Shown: positions 35,400 through 47,760, counted from the first letter of the stretch. The stretch: DNA of 64,000 nucleotides from Penelope pileata (GCA_013396635.1 WBMW01000802.1:254504-318503); one strand, 5' to 3'. Notes: generated from the letters alone by a model not told the origin. Translations and numbers: made by a program.

Positions 35400-36560
35400 C
35401 TTGCTAGCAAAAGGAACAAAGGCTGAACACTATTTAGCTCCAAGTGTCAATCAGGACAGAACAAGTTAAATAGCAGCTAACACATTGGCAGATGAGTAAC
35501 ACAGAATGGTTACTAAGCAGTGCTGAGTGCTGTTTGTCCTAGTCTACCTCAGCAGCTTAATGTGTTTACTTATTCATCTGCATCTGTTAGGGTGTAGCCA
35601 TTGTCAGTAATGGGTAATTTTCCCAGTAGAGACACAGTTTTGGGGCTTGTCTTACAAACCTTTCCAGACCCAGAGGATATTGCTGTGATTAAACTAATTG
35701 ATTTCAATAGGTGCTAATCATGCAGGCTCTGGCAACACACAATGATGAAAAACTTCAGTATTCAGTGTTCTCCAGACAACAAATGATTATCGTGCTTCGT
35801 CCAAATTCTCATATAAAGATGAGAATTTTTCCATCCTGATTTGGGTATCTACTTGGCATTTCTGTAGCTGTACCCCATGCTAAGCTGGTTCACTTTATCA
35901 GCCCCAGTTTGCTACTAGGAAACAGCCTGTGGATAAGAACAGTTCTCATCAGTGTAAGGAGACATCACTATTTAACGCCTATTACAGGCTCTGATTAAGC
36001 AAATGGAAATTACCTGACAAGTTGCCCCACATGTCTGCTTAAACGCTTGCTCCAGAGGTACTATTTACTGTGCCCTGACATGCAGAGCTGGCTACGAAGA
36101 TGGCAGCTTGCTGTTTTGTGGCTGAGCTTTTATCAAGGCCAGTTTAAACACAGGGTGACTTGCTTTCCCCCTCTTTGTGCCACCAATAAAGGAGGGAGGG
36201 ATGTGAAGGGGAACACCATAAGTGACAGCCAGAAGTCTGCACCTGGGTGCCAAGAGGTGCTTTAGCTGGAGAAAATGCTCAAGAGCAGAATGTAGCATTG
36301 CTGCTCCCTCTCATTGGGAATAGCCTTTATTTCATTGCAGCTTTCATTTCAGACTGTGCTGGCAGATGAGGGATGCAATAAGCCTGATTAAATTTCAATG
36401 ATTTATGTATCTGCAGCATACAGAGTCCATAATTAAGACAGTGGGGGACAGAGGCCCCGGCTGTGATGTACAAGCACAGAACTTCACATTTCAGATGAGA
36501 GAGAAACGTGTAAGTGAGAGAATACAAGTTAAAACTGATCAGTGTGTTGGCCAGTGACCT
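35400..36560. promoter_or_regulatory. Candidate conserved non-coding block
   Basis: Repeat-free sequence rich in homeodomain and bHLH-like words: GTGTCAATCAGG, AACACATTGGCAGATGAG, TGATTAAACTAATTGATTTC, GGTGCTAATCATGCAGG, and near 36.4 kb GCCTGATTAAATTTCAATGA. It also holds a perfect 10-base hairpin at 35803-35828. The look is that of an enhancer cluster, but conservation could not be measured. Confidence 0.3.
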
Positions 36561-36564
36561 CCAT

Positions 36565-38630
36565 ACATGAGTATCTTCTTGCTATCTTTGTAGCTGCTTT
36601 GGAAGCAGAGAGAGTTACGGTGGGCTCCAGAAACTTAAATTTGATTACTGAGCTACAGAGAGATGTTGAACAAGAGGCTGTTGGGAGCATTATTGAAATA
36701 TAGGTGCCTGGGGTGGAGGCTAGGATTGTGAATGTGGAAAGAGTCAGTGGGAGTGTGGTAAGAGCCTGCTGGGTCCTCCATGAAAACTGGACGAGGAATC
36801 AGGAAGGTCTTCTGACTGACCCATTTAGAGGAGAGGAAGAGAAATCTGACCAAGGAAGGTAGGTGAGGGAATGATTGCAAGATGAAGAGAGTTAATTTTG
36901 TCGAACCCAGCTGACAGATCATGGAGGATGGGGAAATAGCAATGCTGTTTTGGCTGAAAGCAGTTCTGAAGAGGATAATTTGGAAGTGATAAGAGCAGGA
37001 AACTTGTCTTTTACATATAACAGATGCATACCATATTGCAAGTTAAATATATGTATATCTGTAAGGTGGATTTGTACGAAATGCATATACTGTAGGCACT
37101 CTATAACTTTGAGATAAGCCAAAGAAAAGATTTGGGAATACACAAGTTAGATCCCTACAACAGAACAATGTGAAAACAAATTTGCAAGTAGTCATATGCT
37201 GTTTGCCAGCAGCTGCCAAAGCAGAATAATGTTAGTTGGTCCCTATCCTGCAGCAACGGACACCTTAATTTCCACCCTGTCATGCAAAGAGTGGCCGTGG
37301 CTTTCCCACCAGTCTGAAGCCCCTCACTACTGGTCTCAGCAGTGAGAGTGGCGTGGAGTTTCATCCCTAACAGATAGCAACGCTTGGACTAACTGAAAAT
37401 AAATGGGGAAAACAGGCAGGGATATAACAATTAAATGAACAAAGTTTTGAGATGAATACTTCTTAGCAGTTGAGGAGGAACTCAGCAAGACCAGACAGCC
37501 GTGTGCTGAAGAATGGGAGGATTTCCTCTGGATTTGAGGATGGGAATCTCCAGATTTCAGATCTCCAAATTACTGATGAGCTGTTGTGTAAGAGAAAGCA
37601 CAGCATGGCTTGACTTTTACCACTGACTTATGATCTGAGGCACTCATTTTGGGGTACCCACAGCTATTCAGCCTGGCCATGACGGACTCCATGACTGGAG
37701 TAGGATGTGGCTGAGTTTTGCCAGGTAAGAGAAAATGATCCTGCTGCCATTTGCATGTGGCACCTCTCCCCTGGCTGTAGCATCCCTTGCTGCAGCTGGG
37801 CTCCTGGTACCACATGTGCTATGCAGCCCTGAAAGTCAGGTGGCCCAACGTGTTGGCATGCCATGAGTGACAGCCCACCATACATGCTGACAGGCCCACA
37901 AAAGGAAATGGGCATTGATCACATTGTTATTGGGGGTTTGGGCCCCGCAATGCCTCCTGTGACATGAATACCTTTTGTGCTGATACTAAATTACCTTGGG
38001 TCAAATGTCCCTGATGAATTTACAATTACAGCACAGTCCTGGATTAGAACAAGCATTTCAGGTGTTGCTGCAGAAGTGGCAAAATCTAAGTCCCCACTTG
38101 CATTCTGGCCACCTTCTGAAGGTCTCCTTTTTGCAGCACAGTTGTGTCTCCGCTTGCTTCCACCTCCAGGCCCAGCAGGCAAGCTGGAGCTGGAACGAGG
38201 TATGAGCACCCAGCACTCTCTATGTCCCATCCTCTGGATGAGCCCTGCCCTGGCAGGAGATGGGGATGAGTGTCTTCACCTTTAGGGTCTGAGAGACCAT
38301 AGCAGCAGGGACTCTGTCTGCCATCTTCTCCTCCACTCTATGCATTAGTGTGGAAAAGAAGTGTGGCAGAAGCACCTCAGCCGTTTCCCCTGCTGCTCAG
38401 CAGGACACATTGAATAGAAACAATTTGTGCCTCGCTTGCTCAGTCATGAAGACATCGCTCTCTGCAGCATGGTGTTCTTTATTCATTACCAATTTTTTAC
38501 CTCCACACCTGTTTAATATTACATATTCAGCTTGGAAATACTGTCCTTTTTGTCCCCTTTTACACCATCTGTTGACACAACCTGGCCTGTGCCTGGGTAA
38601 GATCCAGCTGGCACGCACAGGGGGTGAATG
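36565..38630. other. Non-coding; no gene recognised
   Basis: No exon seen. Overlapping frames at 37570-38285 on both strands sit in locally GC-richer DNA and resemble no known protein. Confidence 0.55.
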
Positions 38631-38639
38631 CATTCGCAT

Positions 38640-39180
38640 CTCCCGAAATTGCTGATTCAGGGAGGGGCAGGGGGGCTGCGACTCCAAAGTGGCCCTGCGC
38701 CCCGATAGCCCCACAGTGGAGGAGCCCATGGCTTCCACCAGCGCCGGTGCCCTGTGCCATCAATGCACAGCTGTCCTTTCACCCGGCCTGCCCTCCCCTT
38801 GCCCCGCCGGGCCTGCTGCAGCCGCAGAACAATGGCGAGCGCCGAGTGCCCAGCACAAAGACAACAGCTGCACTCCCGGGTCAGGCTTTGCAGCCTCCTC
38901 GAACAATGGCAATGTGTAACCCCATCCCAGCGCCCGGCCCCGAATAATTTATTTATAGATGCAATATCTCTTTTTGCAGTCTATTTAAGAATGTCTTTTC
39001 ATAAATGCATGGAAATTGAAATTATTCTCTGCTTTCCCCCCGAAAGATTAAGGTATCTGCACCATACAGATAAATAGCGCAATTTTGGAGGGCGAGAGGG
39101 AGAAAAGCAATTGGAATGTATGTAATGAAAGACTGGGAGAAGTTGATTCATTGTTATGCATGCATTTGGGTTTTTTTAAT
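38640..39180. promoter_or_regulatory. Candidate SOX/MEF2-type enhancer in a small GC-rich island
   Basis: A GC-rich, CpG-containing patch of about 300 bases switches abruptly near 38940 to AT-rich sequence. Motifs read directly: AACAATGG at 38828-38835 and again at 38902-38909, CACAAAG at 38854-38860 (all HMG-box/SOX-type), TTATTTATAG at 38949-38958 (fits MEF2 YTAWWWWTAR), and TTATGCATGCAT near 39154 (POU-like). No frame here looks coding and no transposon is visible. Regulatory function is inference. Confidence 0.4.
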
Positions 39181-39184
39181 TAAA

Positions 39185-40115
39185 TATATTTCATTATTAG
39201 TGTCTTCGTAATAATGGGCACATGTGTAAAAATATGAAAGAAATATTGAAATAGGGAAAAAAAAGAAAAAAGAAAAGCCCTCCTAGGAAATGAATGCCAG
39301 CCTTTCCTCTGTGAGAGATGCCTGGCCGCCTCTTTGGTAATAAAACCTCTTTCACCCGAACAAACTGTAAGTATGAACATCTGCTGGGAATGGAGAATTT
39401 TCTGACATCCAGGAGACCGTGAGTCATCTCTCACATGAAAATATGGTCAGCTCAGGCCAATGTTTAGTTCTCTTAAATACAGCGTTTACCACGTATGGAT
39501 AGTCTAAATGAATGCTTTAACACAAGATCAGAAATAGGGAAGATCACCTAGCTCCATAAAAAGAACTAAAACCAGTAAAAATGCTTCTTCATGTAGTTTC
39601 TTAACGCCAGTAATTTCGATATCCCTGTCCTATTCCTATTTTTCTAACAATAACATCATCATTAATTTTGGTTAGGTTTTTCCTTTCACTACAACTGAGT
39701 TTAATTTTGTTTCTCTAAATCCTGCCCTCTGAATGCAGGCACGAGCTTAGTGCAACCACTTTCCTGAGCTAAACCAATTGGTGTAGGAGTCGAGAGCCTG
39801 GAGCACATTTTATGTGCTGGTGAACGACAGGCGTAAGGGATGTGGGACAAGATAGCGTCCATATAGGAAGGTTCTTTGGTACAGTTACACATCCTCCAAG
39901 CACCCTCATCAGATTTAATAATGAACCCAAAACTCCTGTACGCTCATGCGATGTGAAGCATGCTTTATCAGTCACTCTGGAATAAAAAGAAAACATTTTT
40001 ATATCAGCAAACACCACATACAACCTTGTTAGCAGCTCTCTATAAAGTATACTGGAAAATGCATAGCCTCTTTATATTTTTTCCTGTCTACAGGAAAAGC
40101 CTCATGACTGGCAGC
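39185..40115. other. Non-coding; no gene recognised
   Basis: No exon or repeat recognised; T-rich and A-rich patches only. Confidence 0.55.
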
Positions 40116-40119
40116 TGGT

Positions 40120-40400
40120 TGCCTGCCCTATTATCTGAGTATGCGTCCAGTCTGGCTAATTACAGTCACTGATTACTAAACACTGAGCAGCACTGTCACC
40201 TGCCTTAGCCTGACAGGATTATACCATCTGTGCCACATGGCCAGGGTATGGAAAGCTGGTGAAAGGTCACAAAAAGGGGCAAATAGCCCTTAATGGGAGG
40301 TACATGTCTGTTTACAGACGTGACAGCTGACTGTCATTAGGGTAAATATATGTATTTGCAGCTGAAGGTACTTCCCAAGGAAGAATTAGTGACATAGGAA
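40120..40400. promoter_or_regulatory. Candidate conserved non-coding block
   Basis: Repeat-free sequence with TAATTACAGTCACTGATTAC, AGCAGCACTGTCACCTG (CACCTG E-box), GGTCACAAAAAGG and CTGACTGTCATTAGGG. The motif density suggests regulatory DNA; this is inference only. Confidence 0.28.
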
Positions 40401-40418
40401 GTGTGACTTAGTCAGGCT

Positions 40419-40445
40419 TTTTTTTTTTTTCTTTTTTCTTTTTTG
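40419..40445 (+). repeat. T-rich pyrimidine tract
   Basis: A T run interrupted by single C residues, just right of the candidate regulatory block. Confidence 0.85.
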
Positions 40446-40816
40446 TCCCCAAAATAGGTATCATTCATTGGAAAGAAACTAAATACGATTACACCAGACA
40501 CTGGCAAAACACAAGATTGGATGTTTTTCATTTGTGCCACCTTATATGCCACCACCCACCGAAGTGGGGGCCGTCAGCGCAGTAGCTTAACTAAAATGCT
40601 TGGAAAAAACTCATGTCGATAAACTGCTCAAACCTTTGTGCAGACAAAATTGCTTCATTTAAAGAACTGGTTGGATGTGTTCAGCTTGTGCTTGCAACAG
40701 TACCAAAATGAGCCAACTTCCACAGATGAGCACCAGGCCTTTCAACCTGGCAGCAGGACAGGGCCTGGATCTTGTGTGCCAGGGTCCCCTCTCCCAGGTC
40801 CCTGCTGCAGCGAAGT

Positions 40817-41016
40817 CTGTGCCTTGTCACACCTGCAGTGCAGGCTGTGCCTCATCGCACCCGTGGCTCAGGCCATGCCTTGCCATGCCCGCAGCTCAGG
40901 CCATACCTTATTGCACCTGAAGTGCAGGCTATGCCTCATTGCACCCGCAGTGCAGGCCGTGCCCTGCCATACCCACAGCGCAGGCCGTGCCTCATCGCAC
41001 CTGCAGCGCTTGCAGG
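40817..41016 (+). repeat. 28-bp minisatellite, seven units
   Basis: Six consecutive units of exactly 28 bases (40817, 40845, 40873, 40901, 40929 and 40957) and a seventh of 32 bases (40985-41016). The consensus starts CYRTGCCTCATYGCACCYGC and ends AGTGCAGG. Units differ by several substitutions, so the array is not recent. As 28 is not divisible by 3, an open frame cycles through all three frames every 84 bases, which explains long overlapping frames from 40638 to 41344. The array is GC-rich in an AT-rich setting. Confidence 0.93.
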
Positions 41017-41019
41017 AAC

Positions 41020-43150
41020 ACGGCTCCTTCCCACGCGCCTTCGCTCATCGCCTCCCACATGCTTGCAGGTGCCCTCTGCTCCACCTAGGCTTTGCTTCAC
41101 TCCTACTTCCCATCCCTTTCATGCTTGTAAAAGTTTTCTCTCTTTTCCCAAGCACATGAGAAGGTGCAGCTCTTTGCAGAAAAGATCATGCATTTTCCCT
41201 TGTTTGTTTTATGTCCTTGTGTGTTTAAGTTTTGATTACCTAAAGGGAATTCTGCTGTTTTTTCCTAGATACCTGGGTAGCCTTGTTGGATCGTCCCAGC
41301 TTAGATTTCATCCTTCCTCAGATCTCTTTGGAGAATCCCTCTAGGTTACCCTGAAATCACTGTGATTTAAAGGCCATAAGAGCATACTGGAAGGTTCCTG
41401 TTGTTTCCAACAGTCCCTGTTTCTTATTTTTTAGGCAATATACATCCAAGAACATCCGTAGAGAGGCATGACTCTGATGGTATACCTTCCTGGGCCCCAC
41501 AGCGTGACTTGGGACATTTGCGCACTCCCCTCCCCACTTTCTGTCTCATGCATGGGTTTTTCAAAGCCTTTAGGACATAAACTTAGGTACACAGCTCTCA
41601 TTTGTAACTCAGAAGGCCTGGGCTGTCACCTGAGGAGCTGGCATCCTACTTGGTCCTCTTGGGAGGAGGCCTGTGTCCTCCTGTTCATGCAAATGGATAC
41701 AGATGGCACCAACTTTGCCAAGGTCTTCTTCAATGGGCCCCTGAATGGGTTTGTTGCCAATCAGGTTGCATTGCAACTGCCAGTAAGTGCCAGAAAGAAA
41801 GCTGAAGAAGGGAAAACTGCTTGGCACATCGTATCTGCAAGGTTGTACAAGCAGTGAAGATGCCATGGGGCATCCTGAGCATGTCTACGGCTATCTGCAA
41901 AGAGGATGATGACACAAATTCTGGTGTGGTCACAGGGTTGTTGGTCTCCTGCCATCAGTTGTGCTCTGGGGACCACCACCACCTGCTAGGGTCACTCCAC
42001 TGGGTTTGGATTATGTTCTGGTGGTCGTTGAGTTGGTCCTTAAACTATTTCCCCCAAGTGTGCCTCTGCCATTGGTCCCTTGGTAGGTGGGCTCTCTTCC
42101 TCCTCACCTTATTCAGACTGAAATAGGAGACGTTTTCAGCCAGAAAAATGAGCGGTCTGTGCACCTGGGGGATGATTTATTTCAGTGAAGTCATGGTGTC
42201 ACACACTCACTACTTTGCTTTTATTCTCTTTCCTCGAGGGTCTTGTCTAAGCTCTCTCTTTTACTGTCAAATTTGTATCATGTTTCTCCAGTTGCATTCA
42301 ATTTGTCTGGTCATCATTTACCAGATATTTTGGCATGTGAATGTAAGATAGATGCTTTACTGAAGATGATGACTCTAAATAGCCTTATACATGTCAAATC
42401 ACAATTTAAAGAAAATACACATGAATCCCAGAAAGGTGAATATATGTCATAAACGAAATAGTCTTACTTTTAAGAATGAGCATAATATTCTCAAAAAAAC
42501 CCCAAATATAATTTATTTCATATCAAATGGATGCCCAACATTTGACAGCCACTGAGTGTGGTAATTTTTCAAAAGGTATCAAATCAAGGTGTCTGACTGA
42601 GTTTTCACACCTGACCCATGCGCTTTCCTGGTTGCTATGATTTTTTTTTCTGGTGGGTTCTTCAACACTGATCTCTGGAGCTGATGTTCGAAAAGCTGCT
42701 TCATATGTGCATATACATACACATATACATATTCACAAGTCTGCTAATGAAACCAGACAGTGGCATGGTGTGGGCAGCATCACCATCATGTCAGGTCTGT
42801 AATAGTAGAGTGGAGATACAAAGTGATTATCTGGAGGATTGGGAGAACAAGGTTAAATTTAGTTGTATAAAGAGCATACTTTTTTTTTTTCTTTTTTTCC
42901 AATTGATAGTGAAAATTTCTGCTAGAAACTGAAAAGAAGCAAAATTTAGTTGCCATCAGCTACCATTTCTCTGCTTCAAAATCATCTGGGTCAGATCTGG
43001 TGCTGTGCAGATGTCTGGTCAGCTGTGCTCAGAGCAGATAAGGGCAAACTGGATGGAGCAGGTCTAGAAAATGGTTACTCAGACGAACAGGGGACCTGGC
43101 AGCTTAATTTGTGAGGGGCAGCCCTGGGAGTGCAGCTCATTTAGCTCCTG
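41020..43150. other. Non-coding; no gene recognised
   Basis: No exon recognised. It contains an alternating purine-pyrimidine AT/GT-rich patch (about 42708-42740) and a T tract near 42880. Confidence 0.55.
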
Positions 43151-43159
43151 AAGACAAAT

Positions 43160-43480
43160 GCTGAGAGAGAAAAAAAAGTGATTGCTCTCTCTAAATTTAT
43201 CAGTGGAGGCAAATGGCAGAGAGGGAAAGGAACTATTTAAGGTGAAGGACAATGTTGGCATAAGAACAAATGAGTGTAATCTGGCTATGAATAAATTTAG
43301 GCTGAAAATTAGAAAATGGTTTCTAACTATCAGAGAAGTGAGTTCTCAGCTTTTTAATAGGAACTCAAGAAACCCAATTCCTATTCAGTCCAATTTGATA
43401 AGATTATTAAAAAGCAGTCTGTGAGAGGAGGGGACTAGTCTACAGATTAGAAGGTCTTCTCCGTCCCTGAGCACTGACAG
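43160..43480 (+). mobile_element. Ancient CR1-like LINE 3' coding remnant, plus strand
   Basis: A long collinear match to the 3' part of old amniote CR1 elements: AAAGGAACTATTTAAGGTGA, AGGACAATGTTGGCATAAGA, ACAAATGAGTGTAATCTGGC, TATGAATAAATTTAGGCTGA, TTAGAAAATGGTTTCTAACT and ATCAGAGAAGTGAG. It still carries the final GGACTAGTCT...AGGTCTTCTCCGTCCCTG motif. This family is shared with reptiles, so the copy may predate birds, yet it is well preserved. Confidence 0.72.
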
Positions 43481-43599
43481 ACTCAGCTTAGCTCAATGGG
43501 AATCCTGCCTCAAATATTCAGTAGGGTATTACACACAGAAGTTTCAAAAGTTGGGACTCAGATTGTCAAGGGGGTGCCCCAAATTTGTGATTCTTTGGA

Positions 43600-43800
43600 C
43601 TTTAATGTCTCTTTCTGCCTCTGCTATGTGCCTGTGAAATACAGAGGATAATTCCACCCCTCCTCCCTGTCCGATCACACTGGGGTATTGTGAAAACGCC
43701 CGCACTGTGGCATTATGAGAATATAATATTTACTGTTTGTATAGCACTTGGGAGTGCTGTGAGGATGAGTACCAAAGGAAAAAAAGCTGTGCTGAAATTA
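43600..43800 (+). repeat. Possible old SINE/LINE 3'-end remnant
   Basis: TCTGCCTCTGCTATGTGCCT, GTGAAATACAGAGGATAATT, GGGGTATTGTGAAAACG and GGAGTGCTGTGAGGATGAG resemble the widespread amniote repeat that reads CTGTAAAATGGGGATAATA...GTGTTGTGAGGAT. Diverged; family assignment is open. Confidence 0.4.
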
Positions 43801-43804
43801 ATAA

Positions 43805-46800
43805 TTTTGGCTTCACAGCCAGGTTTGAATTACATGTAGTAAATCATGCCTAGGGCAACACACTGAGTGAGAAGAAAATAAAATATTGAATAGCTGCTCA
43901 TTAAGCGAACACCATCTATTCCGTGAACTGAATGAAGCAGGGTCCCAAGGAAAATGCAGTCTGTGATTTTGTAATTAAAGATTAGAAAAGGGCTGAATTA
44001 AGGTTGCAAAAGCCTTTCCCTATGAGTTCTCAGCATTGAGGATATAGCTGGGTGTTGTTTTTTCTTCATGTGCAACTGACCAATTAACTATCTGCATCTA
44101 CATGCAGCACAATTCACTCTGTCTACAATTTCAGGGTTCCTTGTTCATGAGTGGCATGGAGGTGTTGTCGAATGGCACGGGTCCTGACATGCAGCTTCTC
44201 CCAGCAGACAAGAGGGACCGCCCAGGCCTATTTGGACAACTGCTATCTTGCCAGTGTCCATGCGCAGAGATGCTCCGCAGCGCATTGCGCTGTGTGAATA
44301 ACACTCACAGTATTCCGCCCTTGGCACCGGCAGCTGGAGAAGAATGGGAGAGTCGCACCAGCTTTCCCACAATGAGCTTCTCAGAGCAGGGCAGAGAATA
44401 GCATTCTTTCTCATGGGGAAATGGGGAATTTATTTCAGCTCAGCTTGGGATTAACCTGGTTTCTAGAAATTCTCTCCAAATGCAGTTCTGGAGAGTGATT
44501 AAAATGTAGACTGTTGAACCAAGAACTTAGGCAGCCCAAGACAACTGTGTTCCTCATGAATTTGGAGGTACAGAAGGCTTTGGCTCTGAAGCTGAAGATC
44601 TCAGCACCACCACATCGGCTGCTGAGGAGTAGTGGGTATGGTCTCAAGAACGTACTCCAATTTCAAACCACATGGTTTTTCAAGAATTTTAAAAAAAGAA
44701 AATGAATATATCAGTGAAGTAGCAAACATTTTGACAGTGTCTTCCAATCTAGTTTCAGGACTGTGGGTTATACATTGAAGTGTGAGCAGGCCAACATGGG
44801 TAACATGAGTTCTGTCAGTGACCCAAAAAGCTGTGGCTGAAGAGATGGCCTGAGCTAGCTCACCCGTGACCACATGAAAACAAGGTACCAGTGCACAGGT
44901 CTTTATTCTAGCCAGAGTGTTTGAAATGCCTCCGCCAAATGTTGAGAACATAAGATCTTACTATTTTTCAAATACCTTTATGTGGAGAAGAATCTTTTCT
45001 AGTGTGATTATTGAGTTTGGGTACCTTTATTTTCAACGCTTGACTTCTCTGTCAGCCAAGGACTGATTTCTGTGGCTGTGCAGGTCTGCGTGAACATCCT
45101 ACATTTCCAGAATGGGCACTGGCAAAGCAAACGAAGGCCTTGACCAGTTCTGAAAATCCTGACTCAAATTCTTCAGAGAATGTCCAAGGAGCATATATCT
45201 TTCTCAGCTTTGGGAAACAAGAATTATGTATAGGTTCATTCAGAACACTGAATGCTTGGCTGGATATTTCCTGTGTGAGGTGGTTCACAGGAGGCTGGTG
45301 TGACTGGACCTACGGCACAAATTACAGACACACCCCATGTTTGAAATACTACTGCTTTACTGTAGCCAATCACATTTCCATGTTTGTTTGTCATAAAAGG
45401 TATGTCCCTAATAGCTAAATGTGTGCTGATGGCACATTCCTACCCACCTAAAGCATTATCAAAAATACAGAGCTATCTCCAGATGCAGACACTGTTTTTG
45501 ACAGCAGTGTTTACCATTGAATCATAAACCACAGAAAACAGTGATTTGCACAAGAACAGCTAATGCATAAGAAGTGTGGTGAACACTGCTTTTGCACAGA
45601 AAGAGGGAAGGAAGAAAAACATAGTTATCTCAGTAGTGGCTAAACGATAGTGCAAACCAGTAATTATGTGTAAATTATGACCTTGCCCCCTTGCAGGCAG
45701 CTCCTCAGTAAACATGAGCGCATTTATTTCCATCCCCTCAGCAATCCAAACTGAGATATATGCATCATTGTTTTCAGAGCAGGTTCAGCGCTTCTCTTCA
45801 CATTTTCTTTTCAATGACAATCTGTATTTTTAGAGATCAAAACCTTAAATGAAAAACTGGCTTTTTTCAGATTTGGGGAATTTTATTTGAATTACAAATC
45901 TCTGACAGTATAGTATTAGCTTTATAATCTTTCTTTTACACTTTTCTATTACTAGCATGCATTAAATACAATTTTAAAATTTATTTTTCTTTTGAATATG
46001 CATATTTTTCATTTGACATTCTGTAATATTTCTAAACCTGGAGAAATATTGAACAGCTACAGAAAATAAAGTGATGAAAGACATCCCTGGCTGGGATTTT
46101 GTCCTATGTAATCTACATGGAAATAACAGCAAAAAACCCCAGAAAGAATGTGTAGGAAAAAGGAAGCCCATGGAATTATATTTTAAGAAATACAGATTTA
46201 TTGAAAGGGAGTACAATTTTAAAATAATAGAAAATGAACTGAACTGGAAGCGATTTAGAATATTAATAAGACATTTCAACTTTTGAACAGTTCTAAATTT
46301 TTTATTTACTTAATAACAAGTGGATAAGAATTGAGCCTCAGTACTTACATATTGTCATGCATTTTAGCATGGCAAAGTGCAGCTACACACAATTATCGTA
46401 TGCTATCAGTTGTTGAAGTGTATTCGTAATTTCCTACCTTAACCTGTCCTGTGAATTTGCTCTGTGCTGTTAAGCACAAGTATCAAGCTCTGCCTAGAGA
46501 CAGAAACACCGCTGATGAGTAAAGGGAATCTTAATAATTTCTTTTGTTGATGCTTAAAACTTCAGAAGTGTTTTGAATAAAAGACAGATATCATTCTTCC
46601 ATGAACAGTCACGCTGAATTTCTTCAGCATTTTCCTCTTTAAGATTCTTGTGAAGTAAAGAGACACATTCTTAGCTCTGCTTCCCTAACCTGGATTGATG
46701 CAGAGTGGGTTCTGATGCAGAACTGCCCTGAGCTCGTCCCATTGCTCTGGGACAGCCCAACAGTGCTGGTGGTGCCTCTGCAGGAAGCCCAGTGCTACTC

Positions 46801-47565
46801 CACATCCACGTGTGAGTTTTGGCATAACCCCTGTCAGAGCAGGAACATGAGTCAACAGCTCCACCACAGCAGAGTCGGAGGCTTTCGTGGGTAGCTGGGA
46901 TTTAAATAATTGGCAGGGCTTAGAATGAAACCCGAGTTAGCTTGGTTAAAGAGGAATCCTAGCTTGACTTCACGCGTGTGAAATACTGCTCACTGGTGTT
47001 TCTCCACTGGGATCATAAATGGATTTACTCACATTACCTAACTGAAGCCAGAGCACACCTTTTTTCCCACTGAGACACACCTTCAAATACTTTGCAAATA
47101 TCAGCAAACTCGGTTTCACAATGGGAGTTTCTGCTGGCAGGCAGGCAGCATCATCAAGTTTTGGATGAGGAAATGAGGCAGGACTGGCAGTTGGCTGCAG
47201 GCCACATTGCCATGCCCACATGGCACCGTAAAGCAGTGAGGAGACACCAGGGCCAGTGGGGATTTCTGTGGAGTGGGGCTAAGGAGTCTGCTGGGGAGCT
47301 AGCTCTGTCCTCCCTGTGCTCGTCAAAGTGCTTTGCCATCCCATTGCGTCCCTGCCACCCCTTCTGGGTGCACATCTTGTTGTGTGATGGAGGTGTTGCG
47401 GGGAACAGGTTTCCTCCAGCTGGGCTCAAAGCAGAGAATCAGATGCATTGCTTCCCATTCCTTTATATCGTTTTTTATTATTTTTTTTTTAATAAGGCAA
47501 TGAGAACAACAAAAACAAAAAAGAGATTATTTAAGGGGGGTGAGACACTAAAAATACGCTGCTGT
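43805..47565. other. Non-coding; no gene recognised
   Basis: No exon with family similarity. Frames near 44.1-44.4, 45.1-45.4 and 47.1-47.5 kb were inspected and look like no known protein. Confidence 0.55.
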
Positions 47566-47574
47566 AGTTCATGA

Positions 47575-47760
47575 AAGAGTGAAGTCAGGAATTTGCTGTG
47601 ACGCAGGAGCTGATTGTAAACTACAGCGCAGGGAGGGAGGGAGGCGGGGAGGGCCTGACTCAGCAGATGCCGGAGCCTTCAAAGGGATTAGAGCTGTTGC
47701 CAAGGCGTCCCACCCTTTTTCCTCTTTAAATGTCTTAACTATTGTAGTCTTGCATTGCAT
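47575..47760. promoter_or_regulatory. Candidate regulatory block with an NF-E2/MARE-type site
   Basis: TGACTCAGCA at 47656-47665 (reverse TGCTGAGTCA) is the consensus for NF-E2 and other Maf/CNC dimers. A GGGAGGGAGGGAGGCGGGGA purine stretch lies just to the left and TGTGACGCAGGAGCTGATTG further left. No transposon is visible. Function is inference. Confidence 0.3.

Noticed and set aside
40817..41016. CRISPR array (28-base repeats)
   Set aside because: Units are directly adjacent with no spacers, and the host is a vertebrate.
40638..41344. Proline/alanine-rich repeat protein of 173-190 codons
   Set aside because: Open frames are a by-product of a 28-bp minisatellite; all three frames are open and none has upstream gene structure.
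42708..42740. Z-DNA or microsatellite at the CATATACATACACATATACAT patch
   Set aside because: Imperfect and short; no clear repeat unit.
44102..44414. Candidate exon after a TTTCAG at about 44130
   Set aside because: A splice-acceptor-like site and open frame exist, but the protein matches nothing recognised and no partner exon was found.
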